Shown piece by piece: positions 17,123 to 25,450 of a DNA stretch of 64,000 bases (its first letter is position 1; each line of letters starts with the position of its first letter). Below the pieces are notes generated by a model. That model saw only the letters and a program-made list of their open reading frames with translations. It ran no database searches and was not told where the DNA came from. Origin of the DNA: Aliigemmobacter aestuarii (GTDB taxonomy: Bacteria; Pseudomonadota; Alphaproteobacteria; Rhodobacterales; Rhodobacteraceae); NCBI RefSeq assembly GCF_004799285.1, contig NZ_SSND01000002.1:455419-519418 (forward strand), written 5' to 3'. The position numbers and the translations under genes are program-made.

Positions 17123-17307
17123 TGTTCCGATCCCCCGTTTGCCCGGACAGTCACCCGCCGGGCTTCTGGTTTCCGTTCGTCTGTAGTCCCTGCGGCATCC
17201 CGCGCGGCACCGACTGCGCCCGCCCCGGTGATGACTGCCCCAGTGATGACTGCCCCAGTGATGACTGCCCCGGTCATCACTGCCCCGTTCATCCCCGGCT
17301 CGTTCAT
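17119..17307 (-). CDS. 62-residue ORF with pentapeptide repeats, coupled on both sides
   Basis: The ORF starts in the ATGA that ends the upstream GT4 gene and stops in the ATGA that starts the C-PCP-TE gene, so it exactly fills the space between them. The N-terminal half is a run of M/I-T-G-A-V pentapeptides (residues 6-30); the C-terminal half is basic and polar. I know no family for it. It has no signal peptide or clear membrane helix. The exact double coupling argues for real translation. It could instead be a spacer that keeps ribosomes moving between two genes, or a linker left by a repeat expansion. Confidence 0.5.
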   Translation of the reverse strand: MNEPGMNGAVMTGAVITGAVITGAVITGAGAVGAARDAAGTTDERKPEARRVTVRANGGSEQ

Positions 17308-17314
17308 CGCCGGC
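17225..17314. repeat. 15-bp tandem repeat array (four close plus two degenerate units)
   Basis: Units begin at 17225, 17240, 17255, 17270, 17285 and 17300. Units 2 and 3 are identical (CCAGTGATGACTGCC). Units 1 and 4 differ from them at 1-3 positions, and the last two are diverged. The period is a multiple of three, so unit gain or loss keeps the 62-residue ORF in frame and preserves coupling to the next gene. Confidence 0.85.
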
Positions 17315-18542
17315 CCTCCGCTTCGGCCAGCATCTCGGCATAAAGCGCCAGAAGCCGGTCGCCCCAGTCGCCGGGCGCAAGCGAAATGCGCGCAGCCGTG
17401 CGCGGGCCGTGGGCGGCCATTGACCTGATCCTGGCGTCATCCCGCGCAAGGTCCGCCAGAAGCGTGGCCAGCGCCGCCGCATCGCCCGCCGGGAAAACCG
17501 CCCCCGCCCCCCCGGCCGTGATGTCGCGGGCCAGAAGCATGCCATCCGACAGGATCACCGGAACGCCGGTGAGCAGCGCCTCGACCGGGGCCAGACCATA
17601 GGGCTCGGGGCCAAGGGTGGGCGCCACCAGCGCGCGCGCCCCCATCAGCCGCCGCGCCAGCCCGGCGCGGTCGGCCCAGCCGTCGAACAGGTGTTCGGGA
17701 TAGGCGTCCTGCAACCGGGCGCGGTCCTGCCCCTCGCCGACAAAACGCAGGCGCACCCCGGCGCGACGCGCGGCATCGGCCAGAAGAAAGACACCCTTGT
17801 AGGCGTGGATATCGCCGACATAGAGAAATTCGTCACAGGACCCCGGATCGGGCGCCAGTTCGGCGGGCCGGTCGGCGGGGTTGGGGATCACCACCGCCCG
17901 GACCCCGGCCATCCGGTCGCGCCAGAGGCGGGCGCCCATGCCCTCGTGGATCAGGGCCACCCGGCCATCGCGGAACAGGGGCGCCGCGCCCCGGTCCTGC
18001 AACGCCTGCCGCGCCACGCGCCACAGCTTTTGCGCGCGGCTGCGCTTGTCGCAGTTTCGCGCAAGGCAGGCCATCGACAGCGGGCGGCGCGTGCAGGTCG
18101 CCGCGGCGCGGTAGTCGAAGAACGCCCCGTTCGGACAGGCCAGAAAATAGTCATGCGCGTGCAGCACCACCCGGTGACGGACCGCCCCCAACGGGGCAAG
18201 AACCGAAGGCGAAAGCGTCTGCTGGATGCCGTGGACATGATAGATCGTGTCCGGCCGGTCGTTCGCCGCGATCCAGTCCCGCAGGGCGGAATGGGCGGCA
18301 CGGTTCCACAGCCCGCCCAATGCCGCCGCGACGCGCCCCTGTTCCAGCAGCCGCCGCGCCCCCAGTGCGACCAGTTCGGCACCTGCCGGTTCATCGCCGC
18401 CCTCGTCCCCGGCAAAGACGGTGACGGGCAACCCGCGCCCTGCCATCAGCCCGGCATGCAGCATCGCCAGTTTCGACGCACCGCCCCGGGCGCGGCCGAA
18501 GTCTGTCAGGATCACCAGCCGTCCGGGGTGCCGCACCATCAT
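17304..18542 (-). CDS. Glycosyltransferase family 4
   Basis: A 412-residue GT-B enzyme. The N-terminal domain begins with VILTDFGRARGGASK, a typical acceptor-side Gly-rich loop. The C-terminal donor domain has LYVGDIHAYKGV and EPYGLAPVEALLTGVPVI, matching the GT4 E-x7-E motif. A Cys-rich insertion (ACPNGAFFDYRAAATC, later CLARNC) lies near residues 135-170, where some GT4 enzymes bind a metal. It is cytoplasmic or peripheral, with no signal peptide. The start ATG overlaps the GT2 stop by 4 bases (a second ATG follows directly), and the stop overlaps the repeat ORF. Likely role: adding a sugar to the lipid-linked repeat unit. Donor and linkage are unknown. Confidence 0.88.
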   Translation of the reverse strand: MMVRHPGRLVILTDFGRARGGASKLAMLHAGLMAGRGLPVTVFAGDEGGDEPAGAELVALGARRLLEQGRVAAALGGLWNRAAHSALRDWIAANDRPDTIYHVHGIQQTLSPSVLAPLGAVRHRVVLHAHDYFLACPNGAFFDYRAAATCTRRPLSMACLARNCDKRSRAQKLWRVARQALQDRGAAPLFRDGRVALIHEGMGARLWRDRMAGVRAVVIPNPADRPAELAPDPGSCDEFLYVGDIHAYKGVFLLADAARRAGVRLRFVGEGQDRARLQDAYPEHLFDGWADRAGLARRLMGARALVAPTLGPEPYGLAPVEALLTGVPVILSDGMLLARDITAGGAGAVFPAGDAAALATLLADLARDDARIRSMAAHGPRTAARISLAPGDWGDRLLALYAEMLAEAEGRR

Positions 18543-19417
18543 TCCAGCTCCGCCGCGCGTTGGGGATGCAGCCTGCCGCGCAGAAGATCGGCGAAGGCCC
18601 GCAGGTTGCCGCGCAGCCTTCCGCGCCGGTCGACCTCGGGTTCGGGCCAGAGCGCGCGGGCCAGGTTGCGCACGAGATTGCGCAACAGGATCGCCGCAGC
18701 CCGCGACGCACGCATCGTGCCCTTCGACATCAGGTAGATCGGGTTTGCCACCTGCGAATAGCCCAGCCGCAGCCCGCTGACCCGCCCGGTCTTGGTGCCC
18801 ATGTGCACACCGCGCAGCGCATCGGACCTGACCAGCGCACCATGCGGGGCCAGCGCGCGCGAGAAGTCCACATCTTCAAGCCAGCCGTAAAGCGGCAACG
18901 CCACGTCAAAGCGCAGGCCGGTTTCCACCACCGGCCGCCCCCGCACCGCCATGTTGCAGCCATAGCCGTTGTAGACCGGCACCAGACGCGGATCCCCGAC
19001 CGGCGGCAGCGCGGCCACCGTTGCGACCGCTTCGTCCAGCGGGATGCCCGGGCCGATGATCCCGTCCTTCAGGACCGTTCCTGTGGCCAGAACCACATCC
19101 GACCGGGAGGTGAACAGCGCCTCGAGCGCGGCCAGATAATCCGGCGCCATCAGGAAATCGTCATCGAGAAACAGCAGAACGTCATCCGGCACGATCAGAT
19201 CCAGCGCGCGGTTACGCTGGCGGGTCAGGCCCAGGTCTGACCGTTCCAGACGGGCCGGGAAGGGCAGCGACCGAAGGTCGGCCGCGTCCACGTCGCCCTC
19301 GCGCGCCGTGACGACGATCAGCAGGTCGGGAAGACGGGTCTGGTCTGCGATGGCGCGGATCGTCGGCCCGACGATGGCACGCCGCCCTGTCGTGGGGATG
19401 GCGACGATCAGGCGCAT
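18539..19417 (-). CDS. Glycosyltransferase family 2
   Basis: A 292-residue GT-A enzyme. The start at 19417 is preferred to a longer frame because GGGGGA lies about 9 bases upstream and the protein then opens with the usual MRLIVAIPTTGR nucleotide-binding strand. LLFLDDDF near residue 95 gives the metal-binding DDD, and WLEDVDFS near 190 gives the candidate catalytic ED. No membrane helices are evident. It heads the tightly overlapped run GT2-GT4-repeat ORF-C/PCP/TE-GINT1-like-hydrolase, so this run may have its own promoter in the 292-base gap upstream. It is presumed to add one residue of the repeat unit. Confidence 0.87.
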   Translation of the reverse strand: MRLIVAIPTTGRRAIVGPTIRAIADQTRLPDLLIVVTAREGDVDAADLRSLPFPARLERSDLGLTRQRNRALDLIVPDDVLLFLDDDFLMAPDYLAALEALFTSRSDVVLATGTVLKDGIIGPGIPLDEAVATVAALPPVGDPRLVPVYNGYGCNMAVRGRPVVETGLRFDVALPLYGWLEDVDFSRALAPHGALVRSDALRGVHMGTKTGRVSGLRLGYSQVANPIYLMSKGTMRASRAAAILLRNLVRNLARALWPEPEVDRRGRLRGNLRAFADLLRGRLHPQRAAELE

Positions 19418-19546
19418 CGGCGAAAATCCCCCGATGAACCGCCGGTTTCGGCGCAATCCTGCCACCGGGATTCAGCTTTGTTGACCGGAACAGGCCGTGC
19501 ACGTAGCAATATCTTTACGGCACCCTCAGGGTTGTGGCATCCAAAG

Positions 19547-19690
19547 ATGGACATGAGCACGCACCGAACCACAACATATTCACGTTGCGCGGCTTGGTTG
19601 GCCTCGGCATCCGGCAGCACGTTGCGCCGGATCGTGATCGCCGGTTGCGCTCTGTTCTGGGTGCTGGTCATCTATCTGATCGCGTTCTGA
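19547..19690 (+). CDS. Possible 47-residue single-pass membrane protein
   Basis: A small plus-strand ORF alone in the gap between two minus-strand glycosyltransferase genes. It has a basic N-terminal part and a C-terminal hydrophobic helix (IVIAGCALFWVLVIYLIAF) that ends at the last residue, as in tail-anchored peptides. A second ATG lies at 19553. TTGACC at 19480-19485, 17 bases from TAGCAA, could be its promoter. No strong ribosome binding site is seen and no family is recognised. It may be chance, but the membrane helix is unusually clean for a GC-rich shadow frame. Confidence 0.35.
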   Translation: MDMSTHRTTTYSRCAAWLASASGSTLRRIVIAGCALFWVLVIYLIAF

Positions 19691-19709
19691 TACCTTTTTC
19701 GATCCGTCC

Positions 19710-20414
19710 TCAGACCGACCCTTCCCGGCGCAGCACGGCCCGCACCGTCTGAAGGATGATCTGCAGGTCCAGTTGCAGGCTGCGGCGGCGCACATAGTCG
19801 CAATCCATCGCAACCCGTTCCGGATAGGTGGTGTTGCTGCGCCCGTTGACCTGCCACAGGCCGGTGATCCCCGGCTTGACCGACAGGTAATCGGCATAGT
19901 GTTCGCCGTAGTGGCGCGCTTCGTCCTCGACGATCGGACGCGGGCCGACGACCGACATCTCGCCGCGCAGCACGTTCCAGAATTGCGGAAGCTCATCCAG
20001 GCTGGTCTTGCGGAAGAATTCACCGACGCAGGTGATGCGCGGATCGTCCGAAAGCTTCTGGTTCGCCTCCCATTCGGCGCGCGCCACCGGATCGGTGGCA
20101 AGAATGCGCGCCAACTGTTCCGGGGCATCCCGGTACATCGTGCGGAACTTCAGGCAATGGAACGGTTTGCCGTCCTTGCCCACGCGCTTGTGGCGAAAGA
20201 AGACGGGCCGACCGTCCTCGATGAGGATGACAATCACGATGACAAGAATGAACGGCGCGAGAAACAGCAGCGCCGAGAACGCGAAGACCTTGTCAAAAAC
20301 CCACTTTGCGACATCGCCGGACCTGACCGTTCTGGAAACGGCAGTAACCGCTTCTTTCGGACCCGACTTGATACTCGTCTGCACCAACCGCTCAAACTGC
20401 ACATCTGAAGGCAT
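19710..20414 (-). CDS. Priming sugar transferase (ExoY/WcaJ C-terminal type)
   Basis: A 234-residue bacterial sugar transferase (polyprenyl-phosphate glycosyl-1-phosphate transferase). One N-terminal hydrophobic hairpin (about residues 40-65) is followed by FFRHKRVGKDGKPFHCLKFRTM, then RKTSLDELPQFWNVLRGEMS and VGPRP, and a C-terminal GITGLWQVNGRS. These are the signature blocks of the family. It would put the first sugar phosphate on undecaprenyl phosphate at the inner membrane, starting the repeat unit. The start at 20414 (MPSDVQ) gives the usual short ExoY length; a longer frame to 20480 has no better signal. The gene stands apart from its neighbours, with 232 bases upstream that probably contain its promoter. 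Confidence 0.92.
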   Translation of the reverse strand: MPSDVQFERLVQTSIKSGPKEAVTAVSRTVRSGDVAKWVFDKVFAFSALLFLAPFILVIVIVILIEDGRPVFFRHKRVGKDGKPFHCLKFRTMYRDAPEQLARILATDPVARAEWEANQKLSDDPRITCVGEFFRKTSLDELPQFWNVLRGEMSVVGPRPIVEDEARHYGEHYADYLSVKPGITGLWQVNGRSNTTYPERVAMDCDYVRRRSLQLDLQIILQTVRAVLRREGSV

Positions 20415-20646
20415 GGCAGCTACCCCAGTGCTGTAAACGTCAAGGATGAAAAATTTTGGGAGCGAATCGTAAGGCGTCACCGCTTATGTATTCAGTTTAC
20501 TGCAATCATGCGGGGAAGCACGGCTTTTGCCTTGATTTTGCCTCTTTTCACGCTATGCGTGTGCACCTTTTGTCGATTCCGCCCAGGGCCGAAACGGTGG
20601 CTCAACATATGGTAGGAAAAGGGATTTCACCCCCAAGTGCGCAGGA
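20415..20646 (-). promoter_or_regulatory. AT-richer upstream region of the priming transferase
   Basis: Gene-free. On the minus strand TTACGATTCG (plus coordinates 20463-20472) lies about 50 bases before the start codon. The same 10-mer occurs 28 bases before the export-protein start (28901-28910). No other assignable element was seen, and a specific -35/-10 pair is not clear. Confidence 0.4.
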
Positions 20647-22077
20647 TCAGTCGCCCTTCCGGCGATCCAGAATCAGCCGCAGGAAGCGCCGGTCCACCAC
20701 CATGAGAGCGCCGGAATAGACCACCAGCGCCACCACCGACGACAGGACAAGCCGCAGTGCGGCGGGCCAGACCTGAAGCGGGGCAAGCCCGTTGAAACCC
20801 CACGCAAGGCCAAGGGCCACCGCCAGCGCCACGGGCATCGCCCAGAGCCGCGCCAGGATCTCGACCCATCGGATGCGGGCGGCATGGAACTGGACCAGCA
20901 TCGTGGTCACGAAGATCACCGTCGCCGCCGCGACCTGCGCCCAGGCCGTCGCCTCCAGCCCCCAGTGCGCGGCGATGACCGTCAACGCGACCCCGATCAC
21001 GGCATAAGCGGCGACAAGCCAGGGCAGAAGGCCGATCCGCCCGGCCAGCGACAGGATCGCCTCGGTCGCGGCACCCGAGGCATACAGCGCGTATGCGATG
21101 GCCAGGATCCGCACCACCGGCACGGCGGGTCCCCATTCCGGCCCCAGCACCACAGCGACCAGATCCTCGGCCAAGAGGGCGAGGACCGCAAACAGCGGCA
21201 CGGAAACCACCAGAAGCGCGGAAAAGAACCGATTGGCGGTGTCGCGGAAATCCACCTGCGGCCCGGATGAAGCATTGCGCGCGGCGCGAAACAGGCTCCA
21301 GGCCAGAACGCGGGTCGGCTCGCCCAGAACCTCGCTCAGCGCGCCGACCAGCCGTTGCGCGGCGCGGAAATACCCGGCATCGGCCGCCCCCAGATAGAAC
21401 CCGATCACCAGCGTCCCCGCGTAAAGCCGCAGGTTCAGCAACAGCCTGACCGCGATGATGCGCGAGGAAAACCGGAACACCTCAAGGAATTCGGCCAGCG
21501 TCATGCGCGGATCGGGCCAGAGCCGCACAAGGACGAAGACCGCCAGCAACCAGACAAGCCCGCCCGCCAATCGCCCGTAGGCCAAGGCAAGCACACCGTC
21601 GCCGTTCAGCAATGCGGCGATGGACACGGCCAGATTGGCAAGCTCTCCAAGGCTCGAGGCGATGGCCGCCGGGACCAGACGATCCTGAAGGTTCAGGATG
21701 CCCGCATATGTGGCACCAAGGCTCACCACCGGGATCCACAGCGCCAGAACCCACATCAGCCGCAAGGTCGCGTCGTCGTCATAGGGCAGGACATGGGCCG
21801 CCACGACACCGAGTGCCGCAAAGCCCGTGCCTACGAACAGACAGACAGCCAGAACCTGCCGCAACCTTCGGGTCGTGCCCGCCCATTGCATCACGAACTC
21901 GGGCCAGCCGGCCAGCGAGAATTGCGACAGGATCACCGTCCAGGCCGCGACAACCGCAAAGACCCCGAATTCGGCTGCCGACAGAAGCCGCACTGCCACA
22001 AGGAAGATGATGAACTGCGACGCCTGCGCCAGCACGCGCGACGCCGCCGTCCACGCCCCCGCCCGCAACACGCTCAT
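20647..22077 (-). CDS. Wzx-like polysaccharide flippase
   Basis: A 476-residue membrane protein with about 12-14 hydrophobic segments spread over its full length. It opens with the MOP-superfamily pattern SRVLAQASQFIIFLVAVRLLSAAEFG, seen in lipopolysaccharide and exopolysaccharide flippases. It would move the undecaprenyl-linked repeat unit across the inner membrane. Its start overlaps the stop of the Wzy-like gene (ATGA), a common Wzx/Wzy pairing. The family is firm. The substrate is inferred from context only. Confidence 0.88.
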   Translation of the reverse strand: MSVLRAGAWTAASRVLAQASQFIIFLVAVRLLSAAEFGVFAVVAAWTVILSQFSLAGWPEFVMQWAGTTRRLRQVLAVCLFVGTGFAALGVVAAHVLPYDDDATLRLMWVLALWIPVVSLGATYAGILNLQDRLVPAAIASSLGELANLAVSIAALLNGDGVLALAYGRLAGGLVWLLAVFVLVRLWPDPRMTLAEFLEVFRFSSRIIAVRLLLNLRLYAGTLVIGFYLGAADAGYFRAAQRLVGALSEVLGEPTRVLAWSLFRAARNASSGPQVDFRDTANRFFSALLVVSVPLFAVLALLAEDLVAVVLGPEWGPAVPVVRILAIAYALYASGAATEAILSLAGRIGLLPWLVAAYAVIGVALTVIAAHWGLEATAWAQVAAATVIFVTTMLVQFHAARIRWVEILARLWAMPVALAVALGLAWGFNGLAPLQVWPAALRLVLSSVVALVVYSGALMVVDRRFLRLILDRRKGD

Positions 22078-23474
22078 GCCGGGTGCACCCTCGCATGGGC
22101 AGGGGCCGCCTGCATCGCCCGCGCCCGCTGGCGCGCGGCCGCCGACATGGCCGTGACCGCCATCAGGAACAGCGTGGGATTGGGGGTCGTGGCCGAAAGC
22201 ATCAACGCCGCCAGAAGCGTCAGCGCGGTGGCGCGCGCCGCGTGAAACGCCCTCCGGTCATGCGGGTCGGTGATCCGCCGCCCGCCGCTGATCGCCAGAA
22301 GGAAGAAGATCGCGAAGGACAGCGTGCCGGGCAGGCCCACGCTTCCCATCAGCACCGCCGCCAGCCCGTTGGCGCGCAGCGAACCCGCCCCCGCCCCCAG
22401 ACCGCCGGTTTCCGCGAAGGCCTGGAACCCGGCCCTGGCCCAGGCGCTGCGTTCAATTCCGGATTCGCTGCTTGCCTTGGAAAAGATCAGCCAGTCCAAC
22501 ACGTTGCTTGCGGATTTCGTCACGCCCGGCAGCAGGAACAGCAGGCAGATCGCGGCAAGGCAAAGCGACACCACGATGACAAATCCATGTGCGAACCCCC
22601 GGCTCATGCCGCGGCCCAGATAGACGGGCATATGCGCCAGGATCACCACACCCGCCACCGCAACCGCGACGAAGCCCGAGGAGGACAGCGACGTCAGGGC
22701 GCAAAGCAGGTTGCCAAGCGCCAGCCCCCCGTGCGCCCCCCGGCGATGGATCAGGAAGGCCATGGTGAAATAGGCGAAGAACGCGGCCGAGGTCGCACCG
22801 AAGGCCGAGGCTTCGGAAAACCCGCCGATCACGCGCGGAAAGCCGTTGAAGCTGTGTTGGTTCAGCAGGCTGTAATCGGCCGTGCGGATCACCGAAAGGA
22901 GCGTGTCCAAGGCCATCAGGTCGAGCACGCCCAGAAGGATGTTGATCCCTGCCGCAATCGCCAGGCCGCGTTCGCCCAGTGCGGGCGACCGGCGAAAGAA
23001 CACCGCCGCCGCCGCAACGAAGAAGCCGAAGGACAGCAGGATATATCCCGCCTGCGCGACATTCGACATTCCAGGCGCAAGGGGTTGCATCGTCGACTGG
23101 AAAAAGATGCTGACAGCGATCCCGGTCGCCGAGACGTTCATCGGAAAGACCAGGAATTGACCTGCGAAAAGGCGCACAAGGATCGTGGCCGAGATCAGCG
23201 CATAGACAGCATAAAAGCCAAGAAACGCATTCGTGGCCGTCAGCACGCCACGTTCGACATGTGCACCCGCACGCACCCAGGCAAGGATCAGCGCCGCCAT
23301 CGTCAGCGAGGCCAGCAGGTCGGTGACAAGCAGCGACAGCCCGGCCACCTTCACCGCGGCGAACATGCCGAAGGGCAATGTGGCGATGGCCACGACAACG
23401 CCGTTGTCGGGGCTGCGGATCACCCGTGCGATCCAGATCAGAAGAAAGACTGCCGATGCGGGGAAAAAGGCCAT
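22074..23474 (-). CDS. Wzy-like O-antigen / exopolysaccharide polymerase
   Basis: A 466-residue protein with at least ten hydrophobic segments and a longer polar periplasmic loop (about 345-395, including SASNVLDWLIFSKASSESG and ERSAWARAGFQAF). The layout is that of O-antigen-ligase / Wzy-type proteins, whose sequences diverge strongly. The Wzx-like gene follows with a 4-base overlap, which supports the assignment. It would join repeat units in the periplasm. A ligase role (WaaL-like) is the main alternative. Confidence 0.75.
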   Translation of the reverse strand: MAFFPASAVFLLIWIARVIRSPDNGVVVAIATLPFGMFAAVKVAGLSLLVTDLLASLTMAALILAWVRAGAHVERGVLTATNAFLGFYAVYALISATILVRLFAGQFLVFPMNVSATGIAVSIFFQSTMQPLAPGMSNVAQAGYILLSFGFFVAAAAVFFRRSPALGERGLAIAAGINILLGVLDLMALDTLLSVIRTADYSLLNQHSFNGFPRVIGGFSEASAFGATSAAFFAYFTMAFLIHRRGAHGGLALGNLLCALTSLSSSGFVAVAVAGVVILAHMPVYLGRGMSRGFAHGFVIVVSLCLAAICLLFLLPGVTKSASNVLDWLIFSKASSESGIERSAWARAGFQAFAETGGLGAGAGSLRANGLAAVLMGSVGLPGTLSFAIFFLLAISGGRRITDPHDRRAFHAARATALTLLAALMLSATTPNPTLFLMAVTAMSAAARQRARAMQAAPAHARVHPA

Positions 23475-23571
23475 CAGCGTCCTCGCTCTGCGAATGTACT
23501 GCGGCCGGCGGCGTTGGCAGGGCCGATCCTTCGTTCCTTCGGACGGGTGTCAGGGGTTCGGGCCAGTATCG

Positions 23572-24273
23572 TCATGGCAGGTCACGCCTTTGCAGCCGTA
23601 TCGCGCGCCCGCCACTGCGCAGGGCGATGGCCCCCTCGAACCCCGGCGCCGGGTCAAGCCCGATCATCACCCAGGCCGCGGCATCGTCATCGGCGATTCT
23701 GACGACGCGGGGCGGGTCGTTCGCCGCCAGCGTGACGTCAAACCCCTTCAGCGGCAGCGACAGCCCGTGCCCGATGGCCTTCACCATCGCCTCTTTCCGG
23801 GTCCAGCAGCGAAAGAAGCCCCGCGCCCAGTCCTGCCCCGTCAGGGTGCCCAGCACCGCATTCTCGGCAGCCGAGAAATGGTGCAGGGCCACCGCCGGTT
23901 CCACCGGCCGGATACGTTCGATGTCGATCCCCGGCTGAAGCCCGGTGCAGACCGCAAGCGCCGCCATCCCGCCGGAATGGGAAAGGTTGAACAGCGGCAT
24001 CCCCGCGCCGCGCAGAGCCGGGCGGCCATGACTGCCGTAGTCGAAGACCAGCGCCTCTGGCGCCTGTCCGACCACAGCGCCCAGAACCTCGCGCAGTTGC
24101 CCGCGCCCGGCGATGAAGGCGTCGCGGTGTTCGGCCCGAAGGAACCGCGCGGCGCGGGTCGCCTCGTCGGCGGACAAAAGATCGTGCCAGCGCGCGATCC
24201 GTTCAGGCGTGGCCTGAAGCGACCATTGCCACAGATCGACCGTCACGGGTGCATCTGCCGGGGGCGTCTCCAT
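23572..24273 (-). CDS. Sfp-type 4'-phosphopantetheinyl transferase
   Basis: A 233-residue two-lobed PPTase. Family motifs: NLSHSGG at 96-102, GIDIE at 115-119 (metal-binding Asp) and WTRKEAMVKAIGHGL at 157-171 (catalytic Glu/Lys). The length fits the Sfp/Gsp group that activates NRPS and PKS carrier domains. It sits inside the exopolysaccharide cluster, one base after the stop of a GT4 gene, so it is made together with the sugar genes. It is the obvious activator of the three carrier domains of the hybrid synthetase and the one in the C-PCP-TE protein. This is strong contextual evidence that the polysaccharide and peptide/polyketide genes form one system. Confidence 0.93.
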   Translation of the reverse strand: METPPADAPVTVDLWQWSLQATPERIARWHDLLSADEATRAARFLRAEHRDAFIAGRGQLREVLGAVVGQAPEALVFDYGSHGRPALRGAGMPLFNLSHSGGMAALAVCTGLQPGIDIERIRPVEPAVALHHFSAAENAVLGTLTGQDWARGFFRCWTRKEAMVKAIGHGLSLPLKGFDVTLAANDPPRVVRIADDDAAAWVMIGLDPAPGFEGAIALRSGGRAIRLQRRDLP

Positions 24274-24274
24274 C

Positions 24275-25450
24275 TCAGGTCACGCCGATGCTGCCGGTGT
24301 GGCGTGCGGCCTGCCGCCTTGCCAGTTCCTCGGCCGCGCGTTCGACGGCAGCGGCGAAATCCCGGCGGAACCTGTCGGGGCCGAAGCGCTGCGCCTGCCG
24401 CGCGATCGCCTGAGGGTCGAACACGCCCTCGCCCGCTTCGAACCGTTCCACCGCAGCGCGGATCGCCGCAGCGGACTGTTCGGGAAAGAAAAGCCCCGTG
24501 CGCCCGTCGATCACACTGTCCAGAACACCGCCGCGACCATAGGCCAGAACCGGCGTGCCGCAGGCCATCGCCTCAAGCGGGACGATCCCGAAATCCTCTT
24601 CGGCCGGAAAGATCAGCGCCTTTGCCCGCTGGTACAGGCCCGGCAGGTCTTCGGCCCGCGCCCGCCCCAGCAGCGTGACATTCGGCGGAAGATCGCGTTC
24701 CAGCGCCTTGCGTTCGGCCCCCTCGCCCACCACCAGAAGCCGGTGCGGCAGGCCTCGGAACGCCTGGATTACCAGATCGGCGCGCTTGTAGCGCACCAGT
24801 TGCGACACGAACAGGTAATGGTCGCGCGGCCCGCCCGGATCGGGCAGGCGGTAGGCGCCCAGATCGACCGGAGGGTGCACCACATCGGCATCGCGATTGT
24901 AAAGCCGGTGGATGCGGTCGGCGATGAAACGCGAATTGGCGACGAAGCGATCCACCCGCGCGGCGGTTGTCACATCCCAGGCCCGCAGGCGGTGCGCGGT
25001 GCGCGCGAAATAGGCCCGCGCCAGCCCGGACGTCCGTTCGCGATAGATCGGGTAATGGTCCCAGATATAGCGCATCGGCGAATGGGCATAGCAGACATGA
25101 AGCGACCCCGGAGCACCGATCACCCCCTTGGCCGGGCCGCTTTCCGACGACAGGATCAGATCGAAGTCGCGCAGGTCCAGTTCTTCCAGCGCGCGGGGCA
25201 TCAGGCCCAGGTATTTCTGGTAATGCCTTTTCGCGCCCGGCAGACGGCCGACGAAGGTTTCGGTGATCGGATGGGCAAGGATGCCGGGCGACATCCGTTC
25301 GCGGTCCACGACATGGGTGAAGATCTCGGCCTGCGGATAGATCCGCAGCATTTCCTCCAGCACCTTTTCCCCGCCGCGCATCGACACGAGCCAGTAATGC
25401 ACGATGGCGACGCGTGGTTCGGTGCGGCCCGGCCTAGTAGGAATAGCCAT
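24275..25450 (-). CDS. Glycosyltransferase family 4 (mannosyltransferase-like)
   Basis: A 391-residue GT-B enzyme. N-terminal VAIVHYWLVSMRGGEKVLE is the standard acceptor-binding loop of this GT4 group. SSESGPAKGV and CYAHSPMRYIWD follow, then a donor domain with FVSQLVRYKRADLVIQAF and FPAEEDFGIVPLEAMACGTPV. The latter carries the E-x7-E motif. Close relatives are often annotated as GDP-mannose-dependent transferases, which is only suggestive. The ATG at 25450 overlaps the end of the autokinase gene by 17 bases; an ATG at 25471 is possible. It acts in repeat-unit assembly on the cytoplasmic face. Confidence 0.85.
   Translation of the reverse strand: MAIPTRPGRTEPRVAIVHYWLVSMRGGEKVLEEMLRIYPQAEIFTHVVDRERMSPGILAHPITETFVGRLPGAKRHYQKYLGLMPRALEELDLRDFDLILSSESGPAKGVIGAPGSLHVCYAHSPMRYIWDHYPIYRERTSGLARAYFARTAHRLRAWDVTTAARVDRFVANSRFIADRIHRLYNRDADVVHPPVDLGAYRLPDPGGPRDHYLFVSQLVRYKRADLVIQAFRGLPHRLLVVGEGAERKALERDLPPNVTLLGRARAEDLPGLYQRAKALIFPAEEDFGIVPLEAMACGTPVLAYGRGGVLDSVIDGRTGLFFPEQSAAAIRAAVERFEAGEGVFDPQAIARQAQRFGPDRFRRDFAAAVERAAEELARRQAARHTGSIGVT

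Noticed and set aside
17225..17314. The 15-bp repeat array as a CRISPR array
   Set aside because: Units are contiguous with no spacers, the period is only 15 bases, and no cas genes are near.
17122..17545. A 140-codon N-terminal extension of the C-PCP-TE protein
   Set aside because: It overlaps the GT4 gene in another frame and has no domain. The ATG at 17122 has a ribosome binding site and the C domain starts there.
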